A model generated the notes under the pieces. The model had not been told where the DNA came from, searched no databases, and saw nothing but the letters and a program-made list of their open reading frames with translations. Positions 34,532 to 43,192 of a stretch of DNA of 64,000 nucleotides are shown here, piece after piece. How positions within the stretch are numbered: position 1 is the stretch's first letter; each line of letters begins with the position of its first letter. The DNA lies in NCBI RefSeq assembly GCF_003865135.1, contig NZ_BHZC01000001.1, forward strand, positions 4,464,001-4,528,000. The letters are read 5' to 3'. The stretch comes from Streptomyces chrestomyceticus JCM 4735 (GTDB lineage Bacteria; Actinomycetota; Actinomycetes; Streptomycetales; Streptomycetaceae). The position numbers were made by a program, and so were the translations under genes.

Positions 34532-35967
34532 CGGCCGTGAACGGCGACCGGGAGGTACGGGACGCACACCCCGGCGACGCGGACTGGGACGTCATCGTCG
34601 TCGGGGCCGGATTCACGGGCCTGGCCGCCGCCCACGAACTCGGCCGGGCCGGGCTGCGCTGCCTCGTCCTGGAGGCCGACGCCCAGGTGGGCGGCCTCGC
34701 GGGCACGTTCACCGTCGGCGGCCGGCAGTTGGAGCGCTTCTACCACCACTGGTTCGCCTCCGACACGGGCATCTTCCGGCTCTGCGCCGACCTCGGCCGC
34801 GCCGACCTCGTCCAGCGCCACCACGGCCGCACCGGCTTCTACTACGCGGGCGGCATCCACCGCCTCTCCACCCCGCTCGACGTGCTGCGCTTCGCGCCGC
34901 TGCCACCCGTCGACCGGCTGCGCCTGGGCCGCTCGGTGCTGCGCGCGGGCCGGGTCCGGCACTGGCGCGAGCTGGAGGCGCTGACCGCCGAGGAGTGGCT
35001 GGTCGGGCTGGGCGGGCGGCGGGTCTACGACCGGGTGTGGCGGCCGCTGCTGGAGGGCAAGTTCGGCCCGTACGCGCCCGAGGTCGGCGCCACCTGGATG
35101 TGGACCAAGCTGCACCTGCGGGGCGGCAGCCGCAGCCGGTCGGGCCGCGAGGTCCTGCACTACCTGCGCGGGGGCTGCGGCGCCCTGCTGGACGCCTGGC
35201 TGCCCCGGCTGGCCGGGCTGGGCGTACGGATACGGACCGGCAGCCCGGTGACGGAGGTGCTGACCGGGCCGGAGGGCGTACGCGGCGTGCGCTGCGGTGG
35301 TGAGGTGACGCGCGCCCCGCGCGTGCTGGTGACCTGCGCCCCCGGGCCCGCCGCCGCAATGCTCGACCGGTCCGCGCACCCCGCCGCCCCGGCCCTGCGC
35401 CGCCGCCTCACGGCGATCCCGTACCTGGCCAACCTCTGCCTGGTGCTGGAGAACGACCGGCCTCTGTCCGACACGTACTGGCTCAACGTCACCGACCCGC
35501 ACTTCCCGTACGTCGGCGTCATCGAGCACACCAACCTCGACGCCCCGGAGCACTACGGCGGGCGGCACCTCGTCTACCTGTCCACGTACCTGCCGGCGGA
35601 CGCCCCGCTCTACCGGATGAGCGACCCGGAGGTCTACCGGTACAGCCTTCCCCACCTGCGGCGGATGTTCCCGGCGTTCCGCACGGAGTGGGTGCGCGCC
35701 CACCACGTCTGGCGCGCCCGGTACGCGCAGCCGGTCATCACCCGGCACTACTCGCGGACCGTGCCCGGCGTCGAGAACGGCGTACCCGGGCTCTACCTCG
35801 CCGGAATGGCCCAGGTCTTCCCCGAGGACCGGGGCACCAACTACGCGCTGCGGGGCGGGCAGCGCGCCGGCCGGCTGATCGCCGACCGCATCCGTACGGC
35901 GGAGCGCCGCACCGCCGGCGCCACCCCCGCCCACCCCATCCACCGGACCGGAGAGGACCATGACTGA
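34528..35967 (+). CDS. FAD-dependent oxidoreductase (amine oxidase / UDP-galactopyranose mutase-like)
   Basis: 479 residues. N-terminal dinucleotide-binding motif VIVVGAGFTGLAAAHELG (about 16-33) with LVLEADAQVGGLAGTF, typical of protoporphyrinogen oxidase/UGM-like enzymes. The C-terminal FAD motif is VPGLYLAGMAQVFPEDRGTNYAL. ERFYHHWFASD and YDRVWRPLLEGKFG recur in homologues that pair with ArnC-like GT2 genes. GTG at 34528 overlaps the GT2 stop. The stop overlaps the aminotransferase ATG (35960) by eight bases. Role likely a redox or mutase step on a sugar; exact reaction unknown. Confidence 0.87.
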   Translation: MTAVNGDREVRDAHPGDADWDVIVVGAGFTGLAAAHELGRAGLRCLVLEADAQVGGLAGTFTVGGRQLERFYHHWFASDTGIFRLCADLGRADLVQRHHGRTGFYYAGGIHRLSTPLDVLRFAPLPPVDRLRLGRSVLRAGRVRHWRELEALTAEEWLVGLGGRRVYDRVWRPLLEGKFGPYAPEVGATWMWTKLHLRGGSRSRSGREVLHYLRGGCGALLDAWLPRLAGLGVRIRTGSPVTEVLTGPEGVRGVRCGGEVTRAPRVLVTCAPGPAAAMLDRSAHPAAPALRRRLTAIPYLANLCLVLENDRPLSDTYWLNVTDPHFPYVGVIEHTNLDAPEHYGGRHLVYLSTYLPADAPLYRMSDPEVYRYSLPHLRRMFPAFRTEWVRAHHVWRARYAQPVITRHYSRTVPGVENGVPGLYLAGMAQVFPEDRGTNYALRGGQRAGRLIADRIRTAERRTAGATPAHPIHRTGEDHD

Positions 35968-37480
35968 CCCCCGCGCCCAGCAGGCGCAGCGGACCCGGCA
36001 GCCCCGGAGACCGCGGCAGACCCTGTTCAGCGCCGACGACTGCGAGCGGATGCCCGCCCGCCAGGTGCACGACCTCTACCGGCAGTACGTCAGCCGCGCC
36101 CAGGTCTCGCTGCTCGGCTCCTTCGGCTTCGGCCAGGACCTGGTCGACCACGCCGAAGGATGCTGGATCACCCTGCGCGACGGGCGGCGCATCCTGGACT
36201 TCACCGGCGGGATCGGCGTCCTCAACCACGGCCACAACCACCCCCGGCTGCTCGCCGCGCGCCGCCGCTTCGCCGACCGGCGCGCCATGGAGGTCCACAA
36301 GAACTTCCTGTCCCCGTACGTGGCCGCGCTCAGCCACAATCTGGCCCGGCTGCTCCCCGGCGACCTGAACATCAGCTACTTCCCCAACTCCGGCGCGGAG
36401 GCCGTCGAAGGCGCCGTGAAACTCGCGTACAAGTACCACGGGGGCCACCGCGGCACCGTGCTGCACAGCGACATCTCCTTCCACGGCAAGCTCCTCGGCG
36501 CGGGCAGCCTCACCGCCTCCCCCGAGGTCGACTTCCCGTACCCCGGCCTGCCGGGCACCGACCACTTCGCCTACGACGACCCGGAGTCCTTCGCCCTCGC
36601 CCTGGAACGGCACCGGACCGGGGACGGCGGCAGCGACGTGTACGCGGTGGTGCTGGAGCCGTTCAGCGCGTCGAGCGTGCGCGCATGCTCGGCGGAGTTC
36701 TTGTACGAGGTGCGCCGGCTCTGCACGGAACGGGACATCGTGCTGATCTTCGACGAGGTGTACACCGGCTGGGGACGGACCGGCACGCTCTTCCACTTCA
36801 TGCGCCACCCCGGCCTGCTGCCCGACGTCCTGACCACCTCGAAGTCGTTCGGCGGCGGCAAGGCGTCCATCTCCGGCTACGTCGCGCGCGAACCGGTCTT
36901 CCGCGCCGCGTACGACAACCTCGCCGACGCGACGCTGCACAGCACCACCTACTACGGCTTCGGCGAGGAGACCGCGACCGCGCTGGAAGCCGTCGCCGTC
37001 GCCGTCGAGGACGACTACCCGGCGCGCGCCGTACGGATCGGCGAGCGGCTGGGCGGGGGCCTCACCGCCCTCGCCGCCCGCCACCGCTCCCTGGTGGCCG
37101 GCACCTGCGGCCAGGGCGCACTGCACGGCCTGTTCCTCAACGACGGCAACCCCGCACTGGACCGGCTGCTGCGCCTGGTCCCCTCCTCCTTCGTCCGCGA
37201 CCCGCGGGCCCGCCGCAAGCTCATCACGGCCGCCGTGATCGCCTCTCTCTACCGCGACTTCGGCGTCCTGGCCTACTACGGCTCCAACCACGGCCTGCCA
37301 CTCATCGCCTCGCCGCCGCTGGTCGCCGGGGAGACCGAGGTCGAGCTGTTCCTCCAGGCTCTGGACTCGGTGCTCCAGCAGGGGGCCGGACGGCTGCTGA
37401 CCCGCTTCGCCAAGGACGTACTGGCGCAGCAGGTGCCCGTGCGGGGCAAGGAGGCCAGGGAGCAGGCGGTGGCGCGGTGA
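35960..37480 (+). CDS. Class III aminotransferase (PLP)
   Basis: 506 residues. Class III signature: YFPNSGAEAVEGAVKLAYKY (phosphate-binding), HGKLLGAGSLTAS, IFDEVYTGWGRTG (PLP Asp), and the catalytic Lys in DVLTTSKSFGGGKAS. It resembles putrescine/omega-amino-acid aminotransferases and the 6'-aminotransferases of aminoglycoside clusters. A GMC oxidoreductase pair just downstream would supply the aldehyde, giving a -CH2OH to -CH2NH2 conversion as in neomycin-type biosynthesis (inference). Overlaps neighbours at both ends. Confidence 0.92.
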   Translation: MTDPRAQQAQRTRQPRRPRQTLFSADDCERMPARQVHDLYRQYVSRAQVSLLGSFGFGQDLVDHAEGCWITLRDGRRILDFTGGIGVLNHGHNHPRLLAARRRFADRRAMEVHKNFLSPYVAALSHNLARLLPGDLNISYFPNSGAEAVEGAVKLAYKYHGGHRGTVLHSDISFHGKLLGAGSLTASPEVDFPYPGLPGTDHFAYDDPESFALALERHRTGDGGSDVYAVVLEPFSASSVRACSAEFLYEVRRLCTERDIVLIFDEVYTGWGRTGTLFHFMRHPGLLPDVLTTSKSFGGGKASISGYVAREPVFRAAYDNLADATLHSTTYYGFGEETATALEAVAVAVEDDYPARAVRIGERLGGGLTALAARHRSLVAGTCGQGALHGLFLNDGNPALDRLLRLVPSSFVRDPRARRKLITAAVIASLYRDFGVLAYYGSNHGLPLIASPPLVAGETEVELFLQALDSVLQQGAGRLLTRFAKDVLAQQVPVRGKEAREQAVAR

Positions 37481-37833
37481 GCGGCGCGCACGCGGAGAAG
37501 GGCAGCCGGATGGCGCGGGCACTGCGCGCGAGCGGACTGCCCCGCCGGTGGGCGGCCCGCTACCCGGCCCTCGCCGGGCCGCGCGCGAGCGCGCGCGCTG
37601 CCGCGCATGTCAGCGGGACGCTGGAGCGGCTGCCGAGGTCGTACCGGTTCGGTGCCGAGATCGCGCTGCGGATCGCCGGGCTGGCACTGCGGGGCGCCGG
37701 GCCGGCGCCGGCGGGGAGTTCCGCACCCGCCGGGCACGACCGGCTCGCGCGGATCCCCGGATTCGGCCGCTTCCTCGACCTCGTCGACGCCCTCGCGCTG
37801 TACGGCGCTCTGGACGGTGAGCGGGACACATGA
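37477..37833 (+). CDS. Small protein associated with GMC oxidoreductases
   Basis: 118 residues from GTG 37477 (GTGA overlap with the aminotransferase) to a stop overlapping the GMC ATG at 37830. Arg/Ala-rich N-terminus (ARALRASGLPRRWAARYPAL), then RIPGFGRFLDLVDALALYGALDGE. No catalytic motif. Its position directly before a GMC gene suggests a helper or small subunit, like the extra subunits of gluconate dehydrogenases; this is inference. ATG at 37510 is an alternative start. Confidence 0.65.
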   Translation: MSGAHAEKGSRMARALRASGLPRRWAARYPALAGPRASARAAAHVSGTLERLPRSYRFGAEIALRIAGLALRGAGPAPAGSSAPAGHDRLARIPGFGRFLDLVDALALYGALDGERDT

Positions 37834-39377
37834 CCCGACGCCGCCCCCCGCCCCGCACCGTCCCCTGTGACGCCCTGGTCATCGGCTCCGGCGCCGGTGG
37901 CGCGGTCGCCGCGCTGGAACTGGCGCGGGCCGGCCACCGTACCGTCGTCCTGGAGGAAGGCCCCCGGACCAGCACCGCCGAGATCGCCGCGGCGGCACCC
38001 GCCGAGAACCTGCGCCGCCTCTACCGCGACGCCGGGCTCACCCCGGTCTTCGGCAGCCCGGTCATCCCGTACGGCGAGGGCCGCTGCGTGGGCGGCAGCA
38101 CGGTCGTCAACGGCGGGGTCCTGTGGGCGCCGCCGGACGTGCTGCTGGAGAGCTGGGCGCAGGAGATGGGCACCACCGACTACCGCGCCGGCCGGCTGGC
38201 GGAGCACGTCCGTACGGTGTCCGAGCGCCTCGGCGTCGGCGAGCAGCCGCACGGCGACGGCAACGCGGACTCCCGGCTGCTGGCGGGCGCGGCCGACACC
38301 CTGGGCTGGCGCTGGGCCGCCGCCCGGCGGGCCGCCCCCGGCTGCCGGCACCGCAACCGCTGCCCGACCGGCTGCCCGAGCGGCGCCAAGCGCAGCATGC
38401 TCGTCAGCTACCTCCCGGAGGCCGAGCGGTACGGCGCCCGGATCGTATCCGGGACGCGGGCCGTGCTGCTGCGGCACGACGGCCGGACCGTGTACGGGGT
38501 GACGGCCATCGGCGGGTCAGAAGGGGTGGGTGGGACGGACGGACCGGACGCCCGCACCCGTATCGACTACCGCCCGCGCACGGTCTTCCTCGCCGCCGGA
38601 GCCGTCGGCAGCGCCCTCCTCCTCCAGCGCAGCGGCATCCACCGCCGCCGGGCCGGGCGCGCCATGGGCTTCCACGTCAACTTCCGCCTGGTGGCCTGCT
38701 TCCCGGACCCGGTGCACGCCACACGCGGCACCATCTTCACCGCGCAACTACGGGAATTCGACGGGCTGGGCATCCACCTGATGCCCGCCAACCTCACCGC
38801 CGGATCACTGGCGGCGGCCCTCACCGGACACGGCCCCGCGGTGCTGGACACACTGCTGGCCGACCTGGGCAGAGTCGCCGTGTACACGGTGCAGGTACGG
38901 ATGGCCGGACGCGTAGCCGTACGCCAACTGCGCGGCGGCACCCGGCTTCTGCGGCACCACCTCACCCCGCACGACCACGCCCTGCTGCGCTTCGCGCTCG
39001 GCCGGGCGGCGCGGCTGCTCTTCCGGGCGGGCGCCGTGGAGCTCTACCCGCCGTGCCCGGGTGTGCTGCGCTCGGACCGTACGGCGCAGGAGTTCGCCGC
39101 CCGGTCGGACCCGCGCGGCTGGAACCTGGTCTCCGTCCACGCCATGGCGTCCTGCCCGATGGGGCGGCCCGCACGCGGCGGGGTGTGCGACCAGGACGGC
39201 CGACCGTACGGTTTCACCAACCTCCGGCTGTGCGACGCGTCGGTGCTGCCGGGTCCGGCCGGCATCAGCCCCCAGGGCACGGTCATGGCCTTCGCGCACG
39301 AGATCGTCGCCCGCCACCTCTCCTCCGCACCACAGGTCCCCACGAGGAGGCACTGTGACAGCGACACCACCCCCTGA
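37830..39377 (+). CDS. GMC-family FAD oxidoreductase 1
   Basis: 515 residues. FAD-binding GSGAGGAVAALELARAGH with VVLEEGP, the GGSTVVNGGVLW loop, a Cys-rich segment CRHRNRCPTGCPSGAKRSM, and the catalytic-site SVHAMASCPMG with the late C-terminal DASVLPGPAGISPQGTVMAFA. These are features of GMC alcohol dehydrogenases of the gluconate/cholesterol-oxidase-like branch. It should oxidise a primary or secondary alcohol. It overlaps its neighbours: ATGA at 37830, and its last 23 bases run past the next start at 39355. One of two non-identical GMC genes in tandem. Confidence 0.9.
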   Translation: MTRRRPPPRTVPCDALVIGSGAGGAVAALELARAGHRTVVLEEGPRTSTAEIAAAAPAENLRRLYRDAGLTPVFGSPVIPYGEGRCVGGSTVVNGGVLWAPPDVLLESWAQEMGTTDYRAGRLAEHVRTVSERLGVGEQPHGDGNADSRLLAGAADTLGWRWAAARRAAPGCRHRNRCPTGCPSGAKRSMLVSYLPEAERYGARIVSGTRAVLLRHDGRTVYGVTAIGGSEGVGGTDGPDARTRIDYRPRTVFLAAGAVGSALLLQRSGIHRRRAGRAMGFHVNFRLVACFPDPVHATRGTIFTAQLREFDGLGIHLMPANLTAGSLAAALTGHGPAVLDTLLADLGRVAVYTVQVRMAGRVAVRQLRGGTRLLRHHLTPHDHALLRFALGRAARLLFRAGAVELYPPCPGVLRSDRTAQEFAARSDPRGWNLVSVHAMASCPMGRPARGGVCDQDGRPYGFTNLRLCDASVLPGPAGISPQGTVMAFAHEIVARHLSSAPQVPTRRHCDSDTTP

Positions 39378-41049
39378 CGCCACGGGGCGCCCGCGCGGCC
39401 TGCTGCGCCCCGCCGGGCCCGTCGTCGACTGCGACATCGCCGTGCTCGGCTCGGGCATGGGCGGCGCGACCCTGGCGTACGCCCTGTGCGGCACCGGCGC
39501 GCGGGTCCTGGTCGTGGAGCGCGGCGACTTCCTGCCGAGGGAATGGCAGAACTGGTCGGCGCCCGACGTCTTCACCGCCGCGCGCTACCGCAACGCCGAA
39601 CCCTGGTACGACGCCGCGTCCGGCCGGTTCTTCTCCCCGGGCGTGCACTACTACGTCGGCGGCAACACCAAGGTCTTCGGCGCCACCCTGCCACGCTTCC
39701 GCGAGGCCGACTTCGGGCCGCTGGAGCACGCCGAGGGCGTCTCGCCCGGCTGGCCGTTCCCGTACGGCGTGCTCGAACCGCACTACGCGCGCGCCGAACG
39801 CCTCTACCGGGTGCACGGCGCCCGCGCCGCCGACCCGACCGACCCGTGGCGCTCCGGCGACTACCCCTGGCCGGCCGTACCGCACGAACCCGCCGTCGCC
39901 ACGCTCGCCGCGTCGCTGCGCGACCAGGGCCTGACCCCGTTCGCCCTGCCCACCGGCGTGGACCTCCGGGAAGACGGCGGGTGCCTGCGCTGCGGCACCT
40001 GCGACGGCTTCCCCTGCCTGGTCGAGGCCAAGAGCGACGCCGACGTGTGCGCGCTGCGGCCCGCGCTGGCCTCCGGCAACGTCTCGCTGCTCACCCGGGC
40101 CACGGTCACCCGGCTCGTCACCGGCGCGTCCGGGCGGCGGGTCACCGAGGCGCTGGCCCAGTACGAGGGCCGTGAGCTGCGCATTCGCGCGGACCGCTTC
40201 GTCCTGGCCTGCGGCGCGGTCAACACGGCGGCGCTGCTGCTGCGTTCGGAGCCCGGCTCCCTGCGTACGGGGCCGGTGCGGACCACGGGCCTGGCGAACG
40301 GGTCCGGGCAGGCCGGGCGCAACTACATGGTGCACAACAGCACCTTCCTCATGGCCGTCGCCCCGCGCCACGCCAACGACGTGGTGTTCCAGAAGACGCT
40401 GGGCGTCAACGACTGGTACCTGGGCAACGGCTCGCGCGGGCCCCTCGGCAACATCCAGGCCCTGGGCAAGCTGCGTCCCCCGTCGGCGGGCGGACTGTGG
40501 CCCCGGACACCGCGCCCGCTGCTCGCCGCCGCCACCCGGCGCAGCTTCGACCTGTACCTCACCAGCGAGGACCTGCCGGTGCCGGGGAACCGGGTGGCCG
40601 TCGGCCCCGGGGACCGGATCGAGGTGCACTGGCGGCCGGTGAACCTGCCGCCGCACCGCGAACTGGCGCGCCGCGCCGTACAGATGATGCGCCGCGCGGG
40701 CTTCCCCCTGATCCGCACCCGGCGGATGGGCATCGCGGTCAACTCGCACCAGTGCGGCACGGCGGTGGCCGGGGACGACCCGGCGGCCAGCGTCGTCGAC
40801 CCGGGGTGCAAGGCCCACGAGCTGGACAACCTCTGGGTCGCGGACAGCTCCTGGTTCCCGTCGTCGGCGGCGGTCAACCCGGCGCTGACGATCGCCGCCA
40901 ACGCGCTGCGCATCGCGCCGGGCGTGGCGGGGGTGCCGGAGGAGACGTACGGCATCCACGCGGCCGGTACGCCCCGCGAGGCCGGTGCGGCCCGCGCCGC
41001 CGACACGGCGCGCGGCGGCTCCGGGGACGGAGGGACCGCGGGCCCATGA
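39355..41049 (+). CDS. GMC-family FAD oxidoreductase 2 (BtrQ/NeoQ-like)
   Basis: 564 residues. GSGMGGATLAYALCG (FAD), YYVGGNTKVFGATLPRFREADF, Cys-rich LRCGTCDGFPCLVEAKSDAD, and C-terminal NSHQCGTAVAGDDPAASVVD with SSWFPSSAAVNPALTIAANALR. The QCGT and SSAAVNPALTI pattern recalls the 6'-dehydrogenases of aminoglycoside pathways. GTG at 39355 follows CGAGGAGG. Stop overlaps the next ATG (41046). The last 40 residues are Ala/Gly-rich. Likely partner of the class III aminotransferase. Confidence 0.9.
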   Translation: MTATPPPDATGRPRGLLRPAGPVVDCDIAVLGSGMGGATLAYALCGTGARVLVVERGDFLPREWQNWSAPDVFTAARYRNAEPWYDAASGRFFSPGVHYYVGGNTKVFGATLPRFREADFGPLEHAEGVSPGWPFPYGVLEPHYARAERLYRVHGARAADPTDPWRSGDYPWPAVPHEPAVATLAASLRDQGLTPFALPTGVDLREDGGCLRCGTCDGFPCLVEAKSDADVCALRPALASGNVSLLTRATVTRLVTGASGRRVTEALAQYEGRELRIRADRFVLACGAVNTAALLLRSEPGSLRTGPVRTTGLANGSGQAGRNYMVHNSTFLMAVAPRHANDVVFQKTLGVNDWYLGNGSRGPLGNIQALGKLRPPSAGGLWPRTPRPLLAAATRRSFDLYLTSEDLPVPGNRVAVGPGDRIEVHWRPVNLPPHRELARRAVQMMRRAGFPLIRTRRMGIAVNSHQCGTAVAGDDPAASVVDPGCKAHELDNLWVADSSWFPSSAAVNPALTIAANALRIAPGVAGVPEETYGIHAAGTPREAGAARAADTARGGSGDGGTAGP

Positions 41050-42047
41050 TCGTCGACCACGCCTACGAACTGATCACCGACGACGTCTTCCTGCGCCTGC
41101 ACGGGCTGCTGCCGCACGCCGAACTCTTCCTCAAGCTGGAAGGGCTCAACCCGGCCGGATCGGTCAAGCTCAAGACCGCCACCGGCCTGGTCGAGGACGC
41201 CGAACGCCGCGGCCTGCTGCACCCCGGCGGCTCGCTGATCGAGTCCTCCTCCGGCAACCTGGGCATCGCCCTGAGCGCCGTCTGCGCGGCCAAGGGCTAC
41301 ACCTTCACCTGCGTCACCGACCCGCACGTACCGCGGCAGAGCGTCGCGCTGATGCGCGCGTTCGGCGCCCATGTGTGCGTCGCGGACACCCCGGACGGCA
41401 ACGGCGGCTACCTCGGCAGCCGGATCGCCCTGATCCGCAGCGCCCTGGACCTCGACCCGTCCCTGACCTGGCTCAACCAGTACGCCAACGCCGCCAACCC
41501 GGCCGTGCACGCGGCGCGCACCGCCGCCGCCGTGCTGCGCGAGATCCGCACCGTGGACTACCTCTTCGTCGGCGCCGGCACCACCGGCACCGTCATGGGC
41601 TGCGCCGCGCACTTCCGCCGCCGCTCGCCCCGGACCACCGTGGTCGCCGTGGACGCCGCGGGCTCGGTGACCTTCGGCGGCCCGCCCGGCGCCCGCCGCA
41701 TCCCGGGCCTGGGCACCAGCCGGGTGCCGGAGCTCTGCCGCCCGCGCGCCGTGCACCGGGTGGTCGCCGTACCCGAGCGGGACGCCGTACGGATGTGCCG
41801 CCGCCTCGCCCGCTCCCACGGCCTGGCCGTCGGCGGCTCCACCGGCTCCGTGCTCTGCGCCGTCCTGCGGCTGCGGTCCGGCATCCCGCCGGGCGCCCGG
41901 GTGGTGGCGCTCTCCGCCGACCTCGGGGACCGCTACCTGGACACCGTGTACGACGACGCCTGGGTCACCGAGCACTTCGGCGCCGCGGCGGCCGGCCGCC
42001 CCCGGACGCCCGGCACCGCGCAGTCCGCCCCAGAGGAGGTGCGTTGA
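41046..42047 (+). CDS. SbnA-like PLP synthase (diaminopropionate-type, cysteine synthase fold)
   Basis: 333 residues, fold type II PLP enzyme. Strings match SbnA more than CysK: NPAGSVKLKTA (catalytic Lys), IESSSGNLGIAL, VTDPHVPRQSVALMRAFGAH, NGGYLGSRIALI, LNQYANAANPAVHAARTA, GTTGTVMGC, VDAAGSVTFGGPPGARRIPGLG, and VGGSTGSVL. SbnA joins O-phosphoserine and glutamate to make N-(2-amino-2-carboxyethyl)-glutamate, the precursor of L-2,3-diaminopropionate. Its usual dehydrogenase partner SbnB is not in this cluster; the next gene is an iron oxygenase-like enzyme. Ends TGA directly before the following ATG. Confidence 0.85.
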   Translation: MIVDHAYELITDDVFLRLHGLLPHAELFLKLEGLNPAGSVKLKTATGLVEDAERRGLLHPGGSLIESSSGNLGIALSAVCAAKGYTFTCVTDPHVPRQSVALMRAFGAHVCVADTPDGNGGYLGSRIALIRSALDLDPSLTWLNQYANAANPAVHAARTAAAVLREIRTVDYLFVGAGTTGTVMGCAAHFRRRSPRTTVVAVDAAGSVTFGGPPGARRIPGLGTSRVPELCRPRAVHRVVAVPERDAVRMCRRLARSHGLAVGGSTGSVLCAVLRLRSGIPPGARVVALSADLGDRYLDTVYDDAWVTEHFGAAAAGRPRTPGTAQSAPEEVR

Positions 42048-43169
42048 ATGAACCCGCCCACCGCGAACGCCGCCCTGCCCCCCACCGCGAACGCCGCCCC
42101 GGCTCCCACCGCCCCGGACCGTGACGACGGCCTCCAGGATCTGTACTGGCCCCCCGTCCACCCCTTCCGCTCCCTCGACCCCGCGCTCGTCCGCTTCCTG
42201 GCCGCTCCCCCGCCCGCCCAGGCCGCCCACCTCGCCCGCCTGCGCGCCGACCCCGAGGCCCACGGCCGCTTCCTCCACGACCACCTGGCCACCCTCTACG
42301 CCCAGTCCTTCGGCTACCGCGACGGACCGGCCGCCCACGCCCCCGACGACGACCTGGAGATCGCCCTGTACGCGGCGCGCACCCGGCTGGAACACGAGTT
42401 CCTGACGTACGGCTGCACCCCCGCGCCCGTACCGGCCCTGCGGAACCAGGAAGCGGCCGCCGACCACCTGGAAGCGCTGGCCGCCCGCAACCCCGGCGCC
42501 TCCCACCCCCTCTTCCGCTTCCTCGCCACCGACGCCTCCCGCGAGCAGATCGAGTACTTCCTGCGCTGCGAACTGATCCGCAACGAAATCGTGGACGACG
42601 AGGTCGCCCTCCTCGTCGTCGGCCTCCAGGGACAGCAGAAGGCCGTCGCGGCGGCCAACCTGTGGGACGAGTGCGGGCGCGGACGGCTGGAGAACTTCCA
42701 CACGTACTGGCTGCGCCGCCAGCTCGGCTCCCCCGCCGGGTGGGAAGCGCTGGCCCGCTACCGCGGCGCCCACCCGTGGTTCGCCAAGCCGACATCGAAC
42801 CTCTTCGCCGCGCTGCTGCTGCGCCCGGCGCGCGTACAGGCCGCGTACGGCTGCTTCCTCGTCTTCGAAAGCTGGGTCGAACCGCACTTCACCCTCCTGC
42901 TGGAGGGAATGACGCGGGTGGGCATCCACGACGACGACATGCGCGTGTACTACACCGCCCACACCCGTATCGACCCCCGCCACAGCCGGGAACTGTGCGA
43001 CGGCCTGCGCGCCCAGCGCCCCCGCCTCACACCCCCGGAGGTACGGGCTGCCCTGTACGGCGCGCACCTCGCGGTCGACACGGGCGTGCGGCAGTACGAC
43101 CGCATCCTGCGTCACTTGGAGACCATGGGCCCGCGGAGCGCGCACGCACCGCGGCCCCAGGACCACTGA
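42048..43169 (+). CDS. Heme-oxygenase-like iron-containing redox enzyme (HDO type)
   Basis: 373 residues. N-terminal ~70 are Pro/Ala-rich; the all-helical core (about 140-360) has spaced acids and histidines typical of heme-oxygenase-like diiron enzymes: FLRCELIRNEIVDDEVALL, LWDECGRGRLENFHTYWL, FESWVEPHFTLLLEG, and YYTAHTRIDPRHSRELCDG. The family includes oxidases making N-O, N-N or decarboxylated products, so it may act on the product of the SbnA-like enzyme. Starts immediately after the preceding stop, so co-translated. Substrate unknown. Confidence 0.83.
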   Translation: MNPPTANAALPPTANAAPAPTAPDRDDGLQDLYWPPVHPFRSLDPALVRFLAAPPPAQAAHLARLRADPEAHGRFLHDHLATLYAQSFGYRDGPAAHAPDDDLEIALYAARTRLEHEFLTYGCTPAPVPALRNQEAAADHLEALAARNPGASHPLFRFLATDASREQIEYFLRCELIRNEIVDDEVALLVVGLQGQQKAVAAANLWDECGRGRLENFHTYWLRRQLGSPAGWEALARYRGAHPWFAKPTSNLFAALLLRPARVQAAYGCFLVFESWVEPHFTLLLEGMTRVGIHDDDMRVYYTAHTRIDPRHSRELCDGLRAQRPRLTPPEVRAALYGAHLAVDTGVRQYDRILRHLETMGPRSAHAPRPQDH

Positions 43170-43192
43170 GGCCGGCTGCGATCGGAGGACAC

